The notes beneath the pieces were generated by a model, which saw only the letters and a program-made list of their open reading frames with translations, did no database searches and was not told where the DNA came from. Source: Flavobacteriales bacterium (GTDB lineage: Bacteria; Bacteroidota; Bacteroidia; UBA10329). Taken from it: DNA of 64,000 nucleotides. The stretch covers positions 262,007 through 326,006 of the forward strand of contig JACJZQ010000002.1 of assembly GCA_020635495.1 (NCBI GenBank), given 5' to 3'. Positions 1 to 7,517 of this stretch are shown here, one piece after another. How positions within the stretch are numbered: position 1 is the stretch's first letter; the number at the start of each line of letters is the position of its first letter. Made by a program: the position numbers and the translations under genes.

Positions 1-407
1 GTCGAGATGTAAACTCCCAACAACGGCCGTTTTTCCATGTTGGTGCCACCACTGAACCAGCGCAACTCATCATCATCGCCCATTATGTGAACACGCAAAT
101 CGCGTTCATCATCACCATCCACTTCCTTTCTCACTTTTATTTCGATGCGCTCTCCTGTTCCACGGATGTCAATATCATCCAGCACATCAAGGTCTTTCAG
201 AATGGCCTTGATGTCGTCACCTTCAACCGCATCCAGTTCCTTGGTTATCTTCTTGGTCTTGCCATTTTCGGTAACCTCAATATCAATTGTGAGTTTCTGA
301 TCTTTGGCAGTCTCATCCGCACTCTGCGCAACCGCAAACGTGAAAAGACCGGCCACCAGCAAACTGGTGAGTGTACTTAATTGAAATAGTATGTTCAGCT
401 TTTTCAT
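1..407 (-). CDS. Secreted protein, probable PDZ domain downstream (partial, 3' end outside window)
   Basis: The reading frame starts at the ATG at 407 and runs off the left edge, so about 135 N-terminal residues are visible. They show a hydrophobic signal peptide ending in AVAQS, then an acidic/basic charged region with a repeated pattern of Asp-Asp and Lys-Glu, then the sequence RPLLGVYIS at the edge. LGVYI is how many PDZ domains of Bacteroidota envelope proteins begin, so I infer a PDZ protein; the PDZ core itself cannot be seen. A perfect -7 box and three to four phased TTAACA-like repeats lie just upstream, so it may be controlled by a response regulator. Confidence 0.7.
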   Translation of the reverse strand, partial: MKKLNILFQLSTLTSLLVAGLFTFAVAQSADETAKDQKLTIDIEVTENGKTKKITKELDAVEGDDIKAILKDLDVLDDIDIRGTGERIEIKVRKEVDGDDERDLRVHIMGDDDELRWFSGGTNMEKRPLLGVYIS

Positions 408-431
408 GACCTAGCTAATTTGATGTTCACT

Positions 432-439
432 CAAAATTA
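432..439 (-). promoter_or_regulatory. -7 promoter box of the PDZ-type gene
   Basis: On the minus strand the sequence is TAATTTTG, a perfect TAnnTTTG box of the Bacteroidota primary sigma factor. It would start transcription about 20 bases before the ATG at 407. The phased repeats at 451-490 sit directly over its -33 region. Confidence 0.6.
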
Positions 440-450
440 CCCAGCCAATA

Positions 451-490
451 TGTTGGTAAATGTTAGCGACTGTTAACGAGTGTTAACCAT
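451..490. repeat. Four phased 10-bp repeats, candidate response-regulator site
   Basis: TGTT recurs at 451, 461, 471 and 481, and the last three units read TGTTARCSAN-like; on the minus strand this is TTAACA, TTAACA, CTAACA spaced exactly 10 bases. Direct TTAACA-type repeats one helical turn apart are typical of OmpR/PhoB-family regulators (for example PhoP boxes). They occupy the -33 to -60 region of the promoter at 432-439. Confidence 0.5.
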
Positions 491-530
491 CTGCAGCCAA
501 TAGGTTTGAGGAATGAGGGTGAGCTAATCC

Positions 531-567
531 CGTCATTTGAGCGAAGTTTACGGAGCCGAGAAATCCT
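531..567. repeat. Half copy of a dispersed GTCATTT...GAGAAATC element
   Basis: The stretch begins CGTCATTTGAGCGAAG and ends GAGAAATCC. It resembles the left arm of the inverted repeat at 20102-20187, and both abut the 3' end of a minus-strand gene. Similar GTCATTTCGAGCGAAG...GAGAAATCT elements are scattered between genes in many Bacteroidota genomes. Confidence 0.5.
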
Positions 568-569
568 GT

Positions 570-1532
570 CTATTGAACGAACTTCAAAACCGACCAACCA
601 TTTTCCGTTTGTACGCGGAAAAAGTACGGTCCGTTTGCAAGTTGCCCTGTCAGATTGAAACGGTTTGCATTCGGGTTGAATGCTCCAACCAACTTGCCAT
701 CTGCTGAGATTACCTCAATTTGCAACATGGTCGTTTTACTTTGCAGCGATACCTGTCCTCCGATTTGTTGGATGAATGGCCGTTCAACTTCCGCTTCGGA
801 AATTGCATTTGGAGATTCTGGTGAAATGCAATGCATGTAAAATGGAACGGGCATTACATTACCCGCAAACCAATCGAAAGGCATTGAAATGGTTGGTGAA
901 GCGAACGCAGTGCTTGAACTTACCGTCATGGTTGGACCACCGCCCGATGGTTCTCCTAAAGCGTAAAGGTTATAGCTGTACTCGCCTGGCTCTAAACACA
1001 TTCCATGGAACCAGTACTGGTCGTTAACGGTCATTTCCAAAACGCCCGATTCCACCACGGTGCTTGTGCTATCAAGAACACTCCAAGCAAAACTTCCGAG
1101 CACCAGCGCTCCTCCCCAATTCTGGAATCCGATAACCATTGAATCGCATGGTGAGTCTGCGCAAAGAGATTGATCCAGAGACCATTCGCACTCAAACGTA
1201 TCGTAGAAACCTGAGTAAAGCTTCAATGTGCCAGTAAAATTGTCAATTGGATCATGAACACCGGGACGTACTTCCAACGAATGCATCGACTCTCCCGCTA
1301 TGCCAAAGTAGAATACGGTTTCCTTGGCTACCGTATCACCATTGTTATCGAGCAGCACAAAACCAGGATAATCGAATATCTCGTTCTGGTTGTTGTTCTC
1401 AACATGCACAATGATGACGCTATCGGTGAACGGACTGTACTTGATGGACACAAAATCCACCGAATCGCATACGGTCTGCGCGTTGGCGAATGTGGAAATG
1501 AGAAAAAAGGAAAAGGTGAAAAGGTGTTTCAT
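570..1532 (-). CDS. Secreted protein with T9SS type A-like C-terminal sorting domain
   Basis: The start is taken at the ATG at 1532 because it begins a clean signal peptide (MKHLFTFSFFLISTFANAQ); an in-frame upstream ATG at 1592 would add a non-signal tail and overlap the aminotransferase gene. The 320-residue product has a beta-rich body without a family I recognise. The last 70 residues contain IEVISADGKLVGAF, an Asn-rich turn, NGPYFFRVQTENG and VLKFVQ, the layout of the type A T9SS sorting domain. It is therefore probably exported by T9SS and released or anchored at the cell surface. It follows aspC in the same direction with a 56-base gap. Confidence 0.75.
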   Translation of the reverse strand: MKHLFTFSFFLISTFANAQTVCDSVDFVSIKYSPFTDSVIIVHVENNNQNEIFDYPGFVLLDNNGDTVAKETVFYFGIAGESMHSLEVRPGVHDPIDNFTGTLKLYSGFYDTFECEWSLDQSLCADSPCDSMVIGFQNWGGALVLGSFAWSVLDSTSTVVESGVLEMTVNDQYWFHGMCLEPGEYSYNLYALGEPSGGGPTMTVSSSTAFASPTISMPFDWFAGNVMPVPFYMHCISPESPNAISEAEVERPFIQQIGGQVSLQSKTTMLQIEVISADGKLVGAFNPNANRFNLTGQLANGPYFFRVQTENGWSVLKFVQ

Positions 1533-1588
1533 GGTTGGTGGTTTACTCGTAATAACGTATGCCAAACCACTGAGATGCCTTATACCAT

Positions 1589-2791
1589 TCAATGATGCAA
1601 CAACTTCTCTACCCCAACCTTGATGCGTCTTGCGGCTTCTTTCAGGTTAGCTTCTGAAGTGGCGTAAGAAAGACGCACGTAACCGGGCGCTCCAAAAGCT
1701 TCGCCTGGCACCATGGCCACATGGCATTCGTTGAGGAAATACATGCAAAGGTCGTTGGCATCGTTCACTTCCTGTCCGTTGAACGAGTGTCCGAAAAGTG
1801 CACTCACTTCTGGGAAAAGATAGAATGCTCCGCCTGGCATGTTGGTCTTAAAGCCTTCAATTCCTGAGAACAGTTCGGTAACCAATTCGCGTCTTTTCGC
1901 AAAAATGGAAGCCATTTCCTTTAACCATGATTCTGGTGTTTCCAACGCAGCAATGGCAGCGCGCTGCGCAATGGAGTTGGCACCTGAGGTGATCTGTCCT
2001 TGCATCTTATCGCACGCCTTGGCAATCCACGCTGGCGCACCCATGTAACCGATTCGGTAACCCGTCATGGCATACGCCTTAGATACACCGTTCACGGTAA
2101 TGGTCTGCTCATAAACCTCTGGGAATTGCGCCAAGCTCTCGTGTTTTCCTTCAAAGTTCAGATGCTCGTATATCTCATCAGCAATGACAAAAACCTTTGG
2201 GTGGCGGGCAATGACCTGCGCAAAACCGTGCAGTTCTTCTTTAGTATAAAATGTGCCAGTTGGGTTACTTGGCGAACTGAAAATGATGAGCTTGGTGTCT
2301 TCATTGATGGCCTCATCCAACTCTGCGGCAGACGATTTGAAATCGGTTTCTATGCCAGCCGTTATGAACCGCGCTTTGCCGCCTGCCAACTTCACCAGCT
2401 CCAGATAACTCACCCAGTATGGCGCTAGAATAATCACTTCATCACCAGGATTTACCAAACTCAAAATCACGTTAGAAAGCGACTGTTTTGCCCCTGTGGA
2501 AACCACAATCTGGTCGGGTTTGTAGTCCAAACCGTTCTCGCGTTTGAATTTCTCGGAAATAGCTTTTCGCAATTCCGGATATCCCGCAACAGGCGGATAA
2601 TGACTCCAATCTTCCTGAACGGCCTTGATGGCCGCCTCCTTCACATGATCGGGTGCGTTGAGGTCTGGCTCTCCCAAACTCAACGAGATAACATCAATGC
2701 CTTCAGCCTGTAGTTCTCGGCTTCTGCGCGCCATGGCAATGGTCTGAGATTCGCTGAGTTTCTTGATTCTTTCGGAAAGATGCTTGTCCAT
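1589..2791 (-). CDS. aspC: PLP-dependent aminotransferase, aspartate aminotransferase type
   Basis: The 400-residue product has the length and motifs of class I/II fold-type I aminotransferases of the AspC 1-gamma type. SLGEPDLNAPDHV lies near the N-terminus, the PLP lysine is in the motif NGVSKAYAMTGYRIGY, and the C-terminal substrate arginine lies in GYVRLSYATS. These enzymes transfer amino groups between aspartate or related amino acids and 2-oxoglutarate in the cytoplasm. Exact substrate preference (aspartate versus aromatic acids or prephenate) cannot be read from the sequence. A TAGATTTG -7 box lies 17 bases upstream of the ATG. Confidence 0.92.
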   Translation of the reverse strand: MDKHLSERIKKLSESQTIAMARRSRELQAEGIDVISLSLGEPDLNAPDHVKEAAIKAVQEDWSHYPPVAGYPELRKAISEKFKRENGLDYKPDQIVVSTGAKQSLSNVILSLVNPGDEVIILAPYWVSYLELVKLAGGKARFITAGIETDFKSSAAELDEAINEDTKLIIFSSPSNPTGTFYTKEELHGFAQVIARHPKVFVIADEIYEHLNFEGKHESLAQFPEVYEQTITVNGVSKAYAMTGYRIGYMGAPAWIAKACDKMQGQITSGANSIAQRAAIAALETPESWLKEMASIFAKRRELVTELFSGIEGFKTNMPGGAFYLFPEVSALFGHSFNGQEVNDANDLCMYFLNECHVAMVPGEAFGAPGYVRLSYATSEANLKEAARRIKVGVEKLLHH

Positions 2792-2807
2792 GCGGCTAGA
2801 TTTTTGG

Positions 2808-2815
2808 CAAATCTA
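2808..2815 (-). promoter_or_regulatory. -7 promoter box of aspC
   Basis: The minus strand reads TAGATTTG, a perfect TAnnTTTG box, ending 17 bases before the aspC ATG at 2791. The predicted transcript leader is short, as usual in Bacteroidota. Confidence 0.5.
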
Positions 2816-2912
2816 AACAATGACCTCATTGTAGTTTGTTCTTGCCAAAGACAATAACCAACCCTTATTCACGGTTGATGTTGAAAAGGTATTTTTAGCC
2901 CAAATTGAAGCC

Positions 2913-3446
2913 ATGAACGAAGTCCTTTCTGCCATTCTTGAAATCTTGAAATACACGGTGCCATCCGGAATCGTATTTGCCACAGCCTATTTCCTGTTGA
3001 AGAAATTTCTGGAAGAACAGCGGGAGGTTGCGATCATTCAAGCAAATGCCAGCTCAAAATCAGATATGATTCCCACACGATTACAGGCTTACGAACGCCT
3101 GATCTTGTTTTTAGAGCGCATAGAACCCAACCAGATGATTCCACGGGTACATCGGCCTGCTATGAGCTCAGCGGTATTCAAAAGAGAGTTGCAGAAGACC
3201 ATTCGCGAAGAGTTTGAACACAATCTCACTCAGCAGATATATGTTTCCAGTCAAGCCTGGCAAAAGCTGATAGAAAGTCGAAACGCGGTGAATCAACTGG
3301 TTGAACTGGCCGCCAAAAATGTGGGCGACAATGCCACTGGGGTTCAACTGAGTTCTGCATTGTTTGAGATTTTGAGCAAAGCAGGCGTTTCGCCAACTGC
3401 TGGCGCAATTGAAGTGCTGAAAGCCGAAGCGCGTCAGTTACTGTAG
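2913..3446 (+). CDS. Conserved membrane-anchored protein of unknown function
   Basis: The 177-residue product has one N-terminal membrane helix (about residues 12-30, TVPSGIVFATAYFLLKKFL) followed by a soluble, mostly helical body. The body contains RLQAYERLILFLERIEPNQMI and a stretch of Gln/Glu-rich helices. Proteins of this design are widespread in Bacteroidota as hypothetical proteins; I believe they belong to a DUF family but assign no function. The minus-strand gene meaB ends inside its last codons (13-base convergent overlap). TATTTTTA upstream is a weak -7 candidate. Confidence 0.8.
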   Translation: MNEVLSAILEILKYTVPSGIVFATAYFLLKKFLEEQREVAIIQANASSKSDMIPTRLQAYERLILFLERIEPNQMIPRVHRPAMSSAVFKRELQKTIREEFEHNLTQQIYVSSQAWQKLIESRNAVNQLVELAAKNVGDNATGVQLSSALFEILSKAGVSPTAGAIEVLKAEARQLL

Positions 3447-4423
3447 CCCCAGTTTTTCAACAACTCTCTTGCCGCTGCAAACGGACTGGTCTTTCCTGAT
3501 TTCACTTCAGATTGGAGTTTTTCCAATCGTTTAGCCGTAGATGCATCACTGTAAAATCGGTGATTCAATTCTTCCGAAATAGCGGCCTTCAGCCAGTAAT
3601 TGTTCTGTTCAGAACGGTTCTTTTTCAACCAACCATTCACATTAACATGGTTGAAGAAACTGTTAACCGTGTTCAATACATCATCCATTCCATTGCCTTT
3701 GGTAGATGAACATGAATGAACGGGAACAGTCCAGCCGCTTTCCTTGGCAGGAAACATGTGCAATGCCTGATGATAACTGGCCTTGGCCAATTTGGTGTAG
3801 CTGGCATTTTCGCCATCATCCTTATTGATGATGACAACATCGGCCATTTCCATGATGCCACGTTTGATACCTTGAAGCTCATCTCCTGCGGTAGCCAGAA
3901 CCAGTAAAACAAACATATCTACCATGGAATGGACGGCTGTTTCACTCTGACCCACTCCAACGGTTTCAATCAAAATCGTGTCAAATCCTGCTGCTTCGCA
4001 AAGCGAAATGGTCTCTCTGGTTTTTCGCGCCACCCCGCCCAACGACCCGCCAGAAGCTGTGGGTCTTATAAATGCATTCGGGTTGGCTGAAAGCTTATCC
4101 ATTCGGGTCTTATCGCCTAGAATGCTTCCGTGAGAAATGTCGCTGCTTGGGTCAACTGCCAACACAGCCACTTTCTTTCCTGTTTCGGTCAACTTGCTAC
4201 CAAACGCATCAATGAACGTGCTTTTCCCAACTCCCGGAACGCCCGTAATTCCGATGCGCTGACTTTCAACTGCGTGTGGAGCGCAGAGTTCCAACAGTTG
4301 TGCAGCAGTTTCGAGTTGTTCTTCTTTTGTGCTTTCAACCAACGTGATGGCACGCGCCAAATCCACACGGTTGCCCGCAACAATGGCATTCTTCCATTCT
4401 TCCAAACTAGAATACTGGTGCAT
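3434..4423 (-). CDS. meaB: Methylmalonyl-CoA mutase-associated GTPase MeaB
   Basis: The 329-residue product carries the G3E GTPase Walker A GVPGVGKST (residues 61-69), the switch region VDPSSDISHGSILGDKTRM, the sequence IRPTASGGSLGGV, the Walker B/G3 region ETVGVGQSE, and the guanine-specificity motif NKDDG. MeaB (ArgK) is the metallochaperone GTPase that loads and protects the B12 cofactor of methylmalonyl-CoA mutase. The mutase subunits are not in this window. The gene converges on the preceding plus-strand gene with a 13-base overlap. Confidence 0.95.
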   Translation of the reverse strand: MHQYSSLEEWKNAIVAGNRVDLARAITLVESTKEEQLETAAQLLELCAPHAVESQRIGITGVPGVGKSTFIDAFGSKLTETGKKVAVLAVDPSSDISHGSILGDKTRMDKLSANPNAFIRPTASGGSLGGVARKTRETISLCEAAGFDTILIETVGVGQSETAVHSMVDMFVLLVLATAGDELQGIKRGIMEMADVVIINKDDGENASYTKLAKASYHQALHMFPAKESGWTVPVHSCSSTKGNGMDDVLNTVNSFFNHVNVNGWLKKNRSEQNNYWLKAAISEELNHRFYSDASTAKRLEKLQSEVKSGKTSPFAAARELLKNWGYSN

Positions 4424-4456
4424 GGTCGGCTAAGTTAGCCGCGAAATCGATAACGA

Positions 4457-5266
4457 CTAAAGGTAATTGAGGTTGAGTCGGGTTTTCAGCGCTTCCCACT
4501 CCTCATCGGTTGCCAGAGTTTCAAACTCTGTTTGCTCCGATTCATTTTTCAGTTTGAGAATATCCGCTGAACGGTCTTTCGAATCGGGGTGCGTGCTTAC
4601 CCATTCCAGATATTCGGGCATGGCCGAATCTTCTTGAGATAGTCTGAACATGACATTTGCCAAGTGCTCTGGATCCAGATTGGCTTTCAACATGTACTCA
4701 ACCGCCAATCTGTCGGCTTCAGATTCCTGCGCTCTATCGAACGAACTGGAAGTAAGAACCTTCATTACTTCCACAAGCACCTCCGAACCGGAATTCCCTC
4801 CAACAAGCACGCCTAACATGGCCAGCCCTATCTCTTTAGCCAACTTTTTCATGACGTGTCCTTCTACAATGTGGCCTAACTCGTGGCCCATTACACCGGC
4901 CAACTCATCTGCATTCTTGCAGTATGCAATGAGCCCCGTGTAAACAACCAGATTGCTGTCTGGAAGCGCAAACGCATTCACCTCGCTGTTGTATATCACG
5001 TGAACCTTTATCTGATTGGCATCAATTCCAATAGCTTCGCAAAGGCGTGTATTGGCTTCATGAATTATGGCTACCGCGCTATCAGATTTGACCTTGGTTT
5101 CGGTCTTGGATATCATTTCCATCATCATATCGCCCAAACGCTGTTCGTTGGTGGCGGTCATTTCTGCTAATTCATCATCCGTAACAAACGGAATCTGACT
5201 CAGCGCGAACCACGTTCCGAAAAATCCGGCAGTCATCAAAAACAATTGTCCGATCAACTTGCCCAT
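4457..5266 (-). CDS. M48 family metallopeptidase, membrane-anchored
   Basis: The ATG at 5266 is preferred: it overlaps the stop of the upstream gene in a TAATG junction, while a start at 5311 would overlap by 46 bases. The 269-residue product has one N-terminal membrane segment (about residues 5-22), the zinc motif HELGH at 128-132, and the third ligand region ESEADRLAVEYM about 60 residues on, as in M48 peptidases. Unlike HtpX it has a single hydrophobic helix, and the catalytic domain resembles M48B/LoiP-BepA type proteases of envelope quality control. It is the last gene of a four-gene membrane-protein operon. Confidence 0.9.
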   Translation of the reverse strand: MGKLIGQLFLMTAGFFGTWFALSQIPFVTDDELAEMTATNEQRLGDMMMEMISKTETKVKSDSAVAIIHEANTRLCEAIGIDANQIKVHVIYNSEVNAFALPDSNLVVYTGLIAYCKNADELAGVMGHELGHIVEGHVMKKLAKEIGLAMLGVLVGGNSGSEVLVEVMKVLTSSSFDRAQESEADRLAVEYMLKANLDPEHLANVMFRLSQEDSAMPEYLEWVSTHPDSKDRSADILKLKNESEQTEFETLATDEEWEALKTRLNLNYL

Positions 5267-5697
5267 TACGCTTTGCAAAGTTTGTTTGCCAAACCACCCC
5301 AAAACCACCATTCAATATGTCGCCTTTTACGAACCTGAATTGCGGTGAAAACTGTGAGTACGAATTCTGATAGATTGAATAGGAATACGGTTATCATGTA
5401 AGCTATGTAAGCATTACTTACCCGCATCTCATCAAACAATATAGAAAGAGTCCACCACATTCCAGCACTGTTCATGAAAAGCACAGTAACTTGAGACAAC
5501 AGGGCCTGAGTACAATGCCATCTGACGTAGTATGTTGATTTTCTGTTTGCCAAGTAAAAGATAAATGTTGCCACTAGATTTACAATCGGTAATGGCAAGC
5601 CAACAATTAGCGCCATAACTGACATCAAATAACTGTTTGAAGCACGTTCCGCCTCAAAGTCATTCGGTTCAAATTCAAGTTCGGGATTTACAATCAT
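5266..5697 (-). CDS. DUF4870-like four-helix membrane protein
   Basis: The 143-residue product has about four membrane helices and the sequence YYVRWHCTQALLSQ, in the place where DUF4870/Tic20-like proteins carry a conserved F/W-H-x-x-Q-A/S motif. No function is known. It overlaps its upstream neighbour by four bases (ATGA) and its downstream neighbour by one (TAATG), so the operon is translationally coupled. Confidence 0.75.
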   Translation of the reverse strand: MIVNPELEFEPNDFEAERASNSYLMSVMALIVGLPLPIVNLVATFIFYLANRKSTYYVRWHCTQALLSQVTVLFMNSAGMWWTLSILFDEMRVSNAYIAYMITVFLFNLSEFVLTVFTAIQVRKRRHIEWWFWGGLANKLCKA

Positions 5698-6098
5698 AGA
5701 CCTTTATAAATGTTCCAAGCCCAATTCAATGTAATTAGCGCCACAAATGGGATTGCCAAGCAAGGCTGACGAACAATTACTTCAGCTTTGGAGAAAATGG
5801 ATACTGTCAACTCCGACTTTCGAAATCTGTCCAACGCGAACATTGCAGGAACAATAATCATAATGAAAAGACCGACATAACCGAGTGGATTAAGGAAGAA
5901 AGCCTCAGTGAAATCACCGTTCAAAATTGATAGGAGCGCCCTTGTAGACCCGCATGAGGGACATGCAAAACCAGTAGCTCTTTTAAACAAGCACACAGTT
6001 GATGTTGCCTCAAGAGGAAACATCATATTCCAAATAACCCACAGGTAACCAAGGCCTACCAATACATAGACCCAAGAATACTTTTTGGTTCGTTCCAA
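5694..6098 (-). CDS. DUF2752 domain membrane protein
   Basis: The 134-residue product contains CLFKRATGFACPSCGSTRA, the signature C-x-x-C-G-x-T-R of DUF2752, and four probable membrane helices. The start codon is TTG at 6098, placed immediately after the TAA of the upstream gene; no ATG is available nearby. DUF2752 proteins often travel with TM2 and DUF4870 proteins in Bacteroidota, as here. Function unknown. Confidence 0.85.
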   Translation of the reverse strand: MERTKKYSWVYVLVGLGYLWVIWNMMFPLEATSTVCLFKRATGFACPSCGSTRALLSILNGDFTEAFFLNPLGYVGLFIMIIVPAMFALDRFRKSELTVSIFSKAEVIVRQPCLAIPFVALITLNWAWNIYKGL

Positions 6099-6437
6099 TT
6101 AAACCAGAGCTCGCTGAAAGTTTTCGAAGTTTACTTCACGGGTTCGTCCCATGATGATGAACCAATCAACAATGGCCCAAATTCCCAAACCACCACAGGT
6201 CAATAACTTACCAACTCCCATTCCAGTATCACCGATAATAAACCTATCGATACCAAGTTGACCACCAAGAATGGACACGATTAGTGAAGTTGTTGGATCT
6301 TTCAAATTCAGTGATTGGATCCTTATCCACTTATCTTCATCGGCCTCTTCTAATTGCTTACGAATCATTGGTACTTGATGACCTTCAAAATACTTGGCAT
6401 TGGTCATTAAAAACATGTCTATTTTCTGTGCGTCCAT
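6099..6437 (-). CDS. TM2 domain-containing protein
   Basis: I choose the ATG at 6437 (MDAQKIDMFLM) because the upstream in-frame extension is Lys/His rich and not protein-like. The 112-residue product ends in a TM2 domain: a helix with GGQLGIDRFIIGDTG, a glycine-rich turn, LLTCGGLGIWAIVDWFIIMG. TM2 proteins have two membrane helices with a conserved DRF/DRFY turn and no firm bacterial function. It heads the TM2/DUF2752/DUF4870/M48 operon. Confidence 0.87.
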   Translation of the reverse strand: MDAQKIDMFLMTNAKYFEGHQVPMIRKQLEEADEDKWIRIQSLNLKDPTTSLIVSILGGQLGIDRFIIGDTGMGVGKLLTCGGLGIWAIVDWFIIMGRTREVNFENFQRALV

Positions 6438-6581
6438 TGGTTGATGGTTTTTATGTTTCCTACTCTTATGGCTTTTCGGATACGCCCCGTTTTTAAACTG
6501 ATGTCTGGTCTTCAGTTGGTTGATGAAGCGTTGAAGATATTCAAATAAACCATACTCCAACATTGCACGGTTTAAGATATT

Positions 6582-6597
6582 ATCGTAATATTGCGAT
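6582..6597. promoter_or_regulatory. Candidate ArsR operator over the arsR promoter
   Basis: The 16 bases ATCGTAATATTGCGAT form an imperfect palindrome (14 of 16 positions self-complementary) ending three bases before the arsR ATG. The central TAATATTG is close to a TAnnTTTG -7 box, so binding would block the promoter. A second, weaker copy lies at 6950-6965 before arsI. Confidence 0.55.
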
Positions 6598-6600
6598 TAA

Positions 6601-6930
6601 ATGGGATTGACGAAAACATCACAGTTCACCAGAGAGCAGAACGAATTGGCAGAAATGGCCAAGGCACTGGGGCACCCAGCCCGCATTGCTATTCTGCAAT
6701 ACCTGAGTCAACAGGAAAGCTGCGTTTGCGGAAGCATTGTGGATGAAATCGGATTGGCCCAGGCCACCGTATCGCAACACTTGAAAGCGTTAAAGGATGT
6801 TGGCCTCATACAAGGAACCATCTCCGGTGTGAGCACGTGTTATTGCATCAACGCAGAAAAAGTCAATGCTGTGAATGGTCAGCTATCAGCTCTTCTAAAG
6901 AGCTGCTGTTCCCCATTCAATTGTTGCTAA
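6601..6930 (+). CDS. arsR: ArsR family arsenic-responsive repressor
   Basis: The 109-residue winged-helix protein begins with the usual LAEMAKALGHPARIAILQYL helix. The metalloid site of ArsR is present as CVC at residues 41-43 in the alpha-3 helix (compare ELCVCDL), followed by the recognition helix AQATVSQHLKALKDVGLI. The C-terminus adds further cysteines (C80, C82, C102-C103, C108-C109), which could extend As(III) binding. It should repress the downstream arsI and phosphatase genes and release DNA when arsenite or trivalent organoarsenicals bind. Confidence 0.9.
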   Translation: MGLTKTSQFTREQNELAEMAKALGHPARIAILQYLSQQESCVCGSIVDEIGLAQATVSQHLKALKDVGLIQGTISGVSTCYCINAEKVNAVNGQLSALLKSCCSPFNCC

Positions 6931-6949
6931 AAAAAATTTGAAACAATTA

Positions 6950-6965
6950 ATCGTAATAAACCGAT
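6950..6965. promoter_or_regulatory. Second candidate ArsR operator, before arsI
   Basis: ATCGTAATAAACCGAT matches the operator at 6582-6597 at 13 of 16 positions and keeps both outer arms ATCG and CGAT. It ends 12 bases before the arsI ATG, suggesting separate or additional control of arsI. Confidence 0.45.
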
Positions 6966-6977
6966 AAATAAATCATT

Positions 6978-7475
6978 ATGAAAACAGAAAGTTTCCCAAA
7001 GATGCATGTGAGTCTATACGTTAAAGACATTGAGAAAACCGCCAATTTTTACACCCAGTTCTTCGGAAAAGACGTGGAGAAAATGCGACCAGGATATGTC
7101 AAGTTTCATCTTGAGAATCCCGCATTGGTCATCTCATTTGTTGAGAATCAGGATGAAGTAAGTCCCATGTTCGGTCATCTTGGGTTTCAAGTACAGACAA
7201 CTGAAGAACTGAACTCAAGACTTGAGGCTGTCAAGACATTAGGGCTTCCAACTCTTGAAGAAAAAGGAACAAACTGCTGCTACGCTAAACAGGACAAATT
7301 CTGGGTCAGCGACCCTGACGGTTACCGCTGGGAGGTCTATCAATTCCATGAAGACGTTGAATGGAACGACCCGCAGTACCAAACTGAGAGCGAGGCATGC
7401 TGTTCTCCTAAGATGATGGTAGAGCCTGCAGCGGAAAAAGAGCCTTGCTGCGACCCAAGTGGAGGTTGTTGCTGA
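6978..7475 (+). CDS. arsI: ArsI/CadI-type C-As lyase (VOC dioxygenase)
   Basis: The 165-residue protein is a type I extradiol/VOC fold enzyme. Probable metal ligands are H10, H67 and E119, and the substrate cysteine pair is C100-C101 in TNCCYAKQDKFWV, as in ArsI, which breaks the carbon-arsenic bond of trivalent methyl- or aryl-arsenicals. The related CadI family shares this fold. Three further Cys pairs (CC) in the tail, ending GGCC, could bind metalloid. It follows arsR by 47 bases that include a candidate operator. Confidence 0.88.
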   Translation: MKTESFPKMHVSLYVKDIEKTANFYTQFFGKDVEKMRPGYVKFHLENPALVISFVENQDEVSPMFGHLGFQVQTTEELNSRLEAVKTLGLPTLEEKGTNCCYAKQDKFWVSDPDGYRWEVYQFHEDVEWNDPQYQTESEACCSPKMMVEPAAEKEPCCDPSGGCC

Positions 7476-7517
7476 ACATTGTAACGCAGGAAGTAGGAAA
7501 GGCTGTAGATTCGCCCC

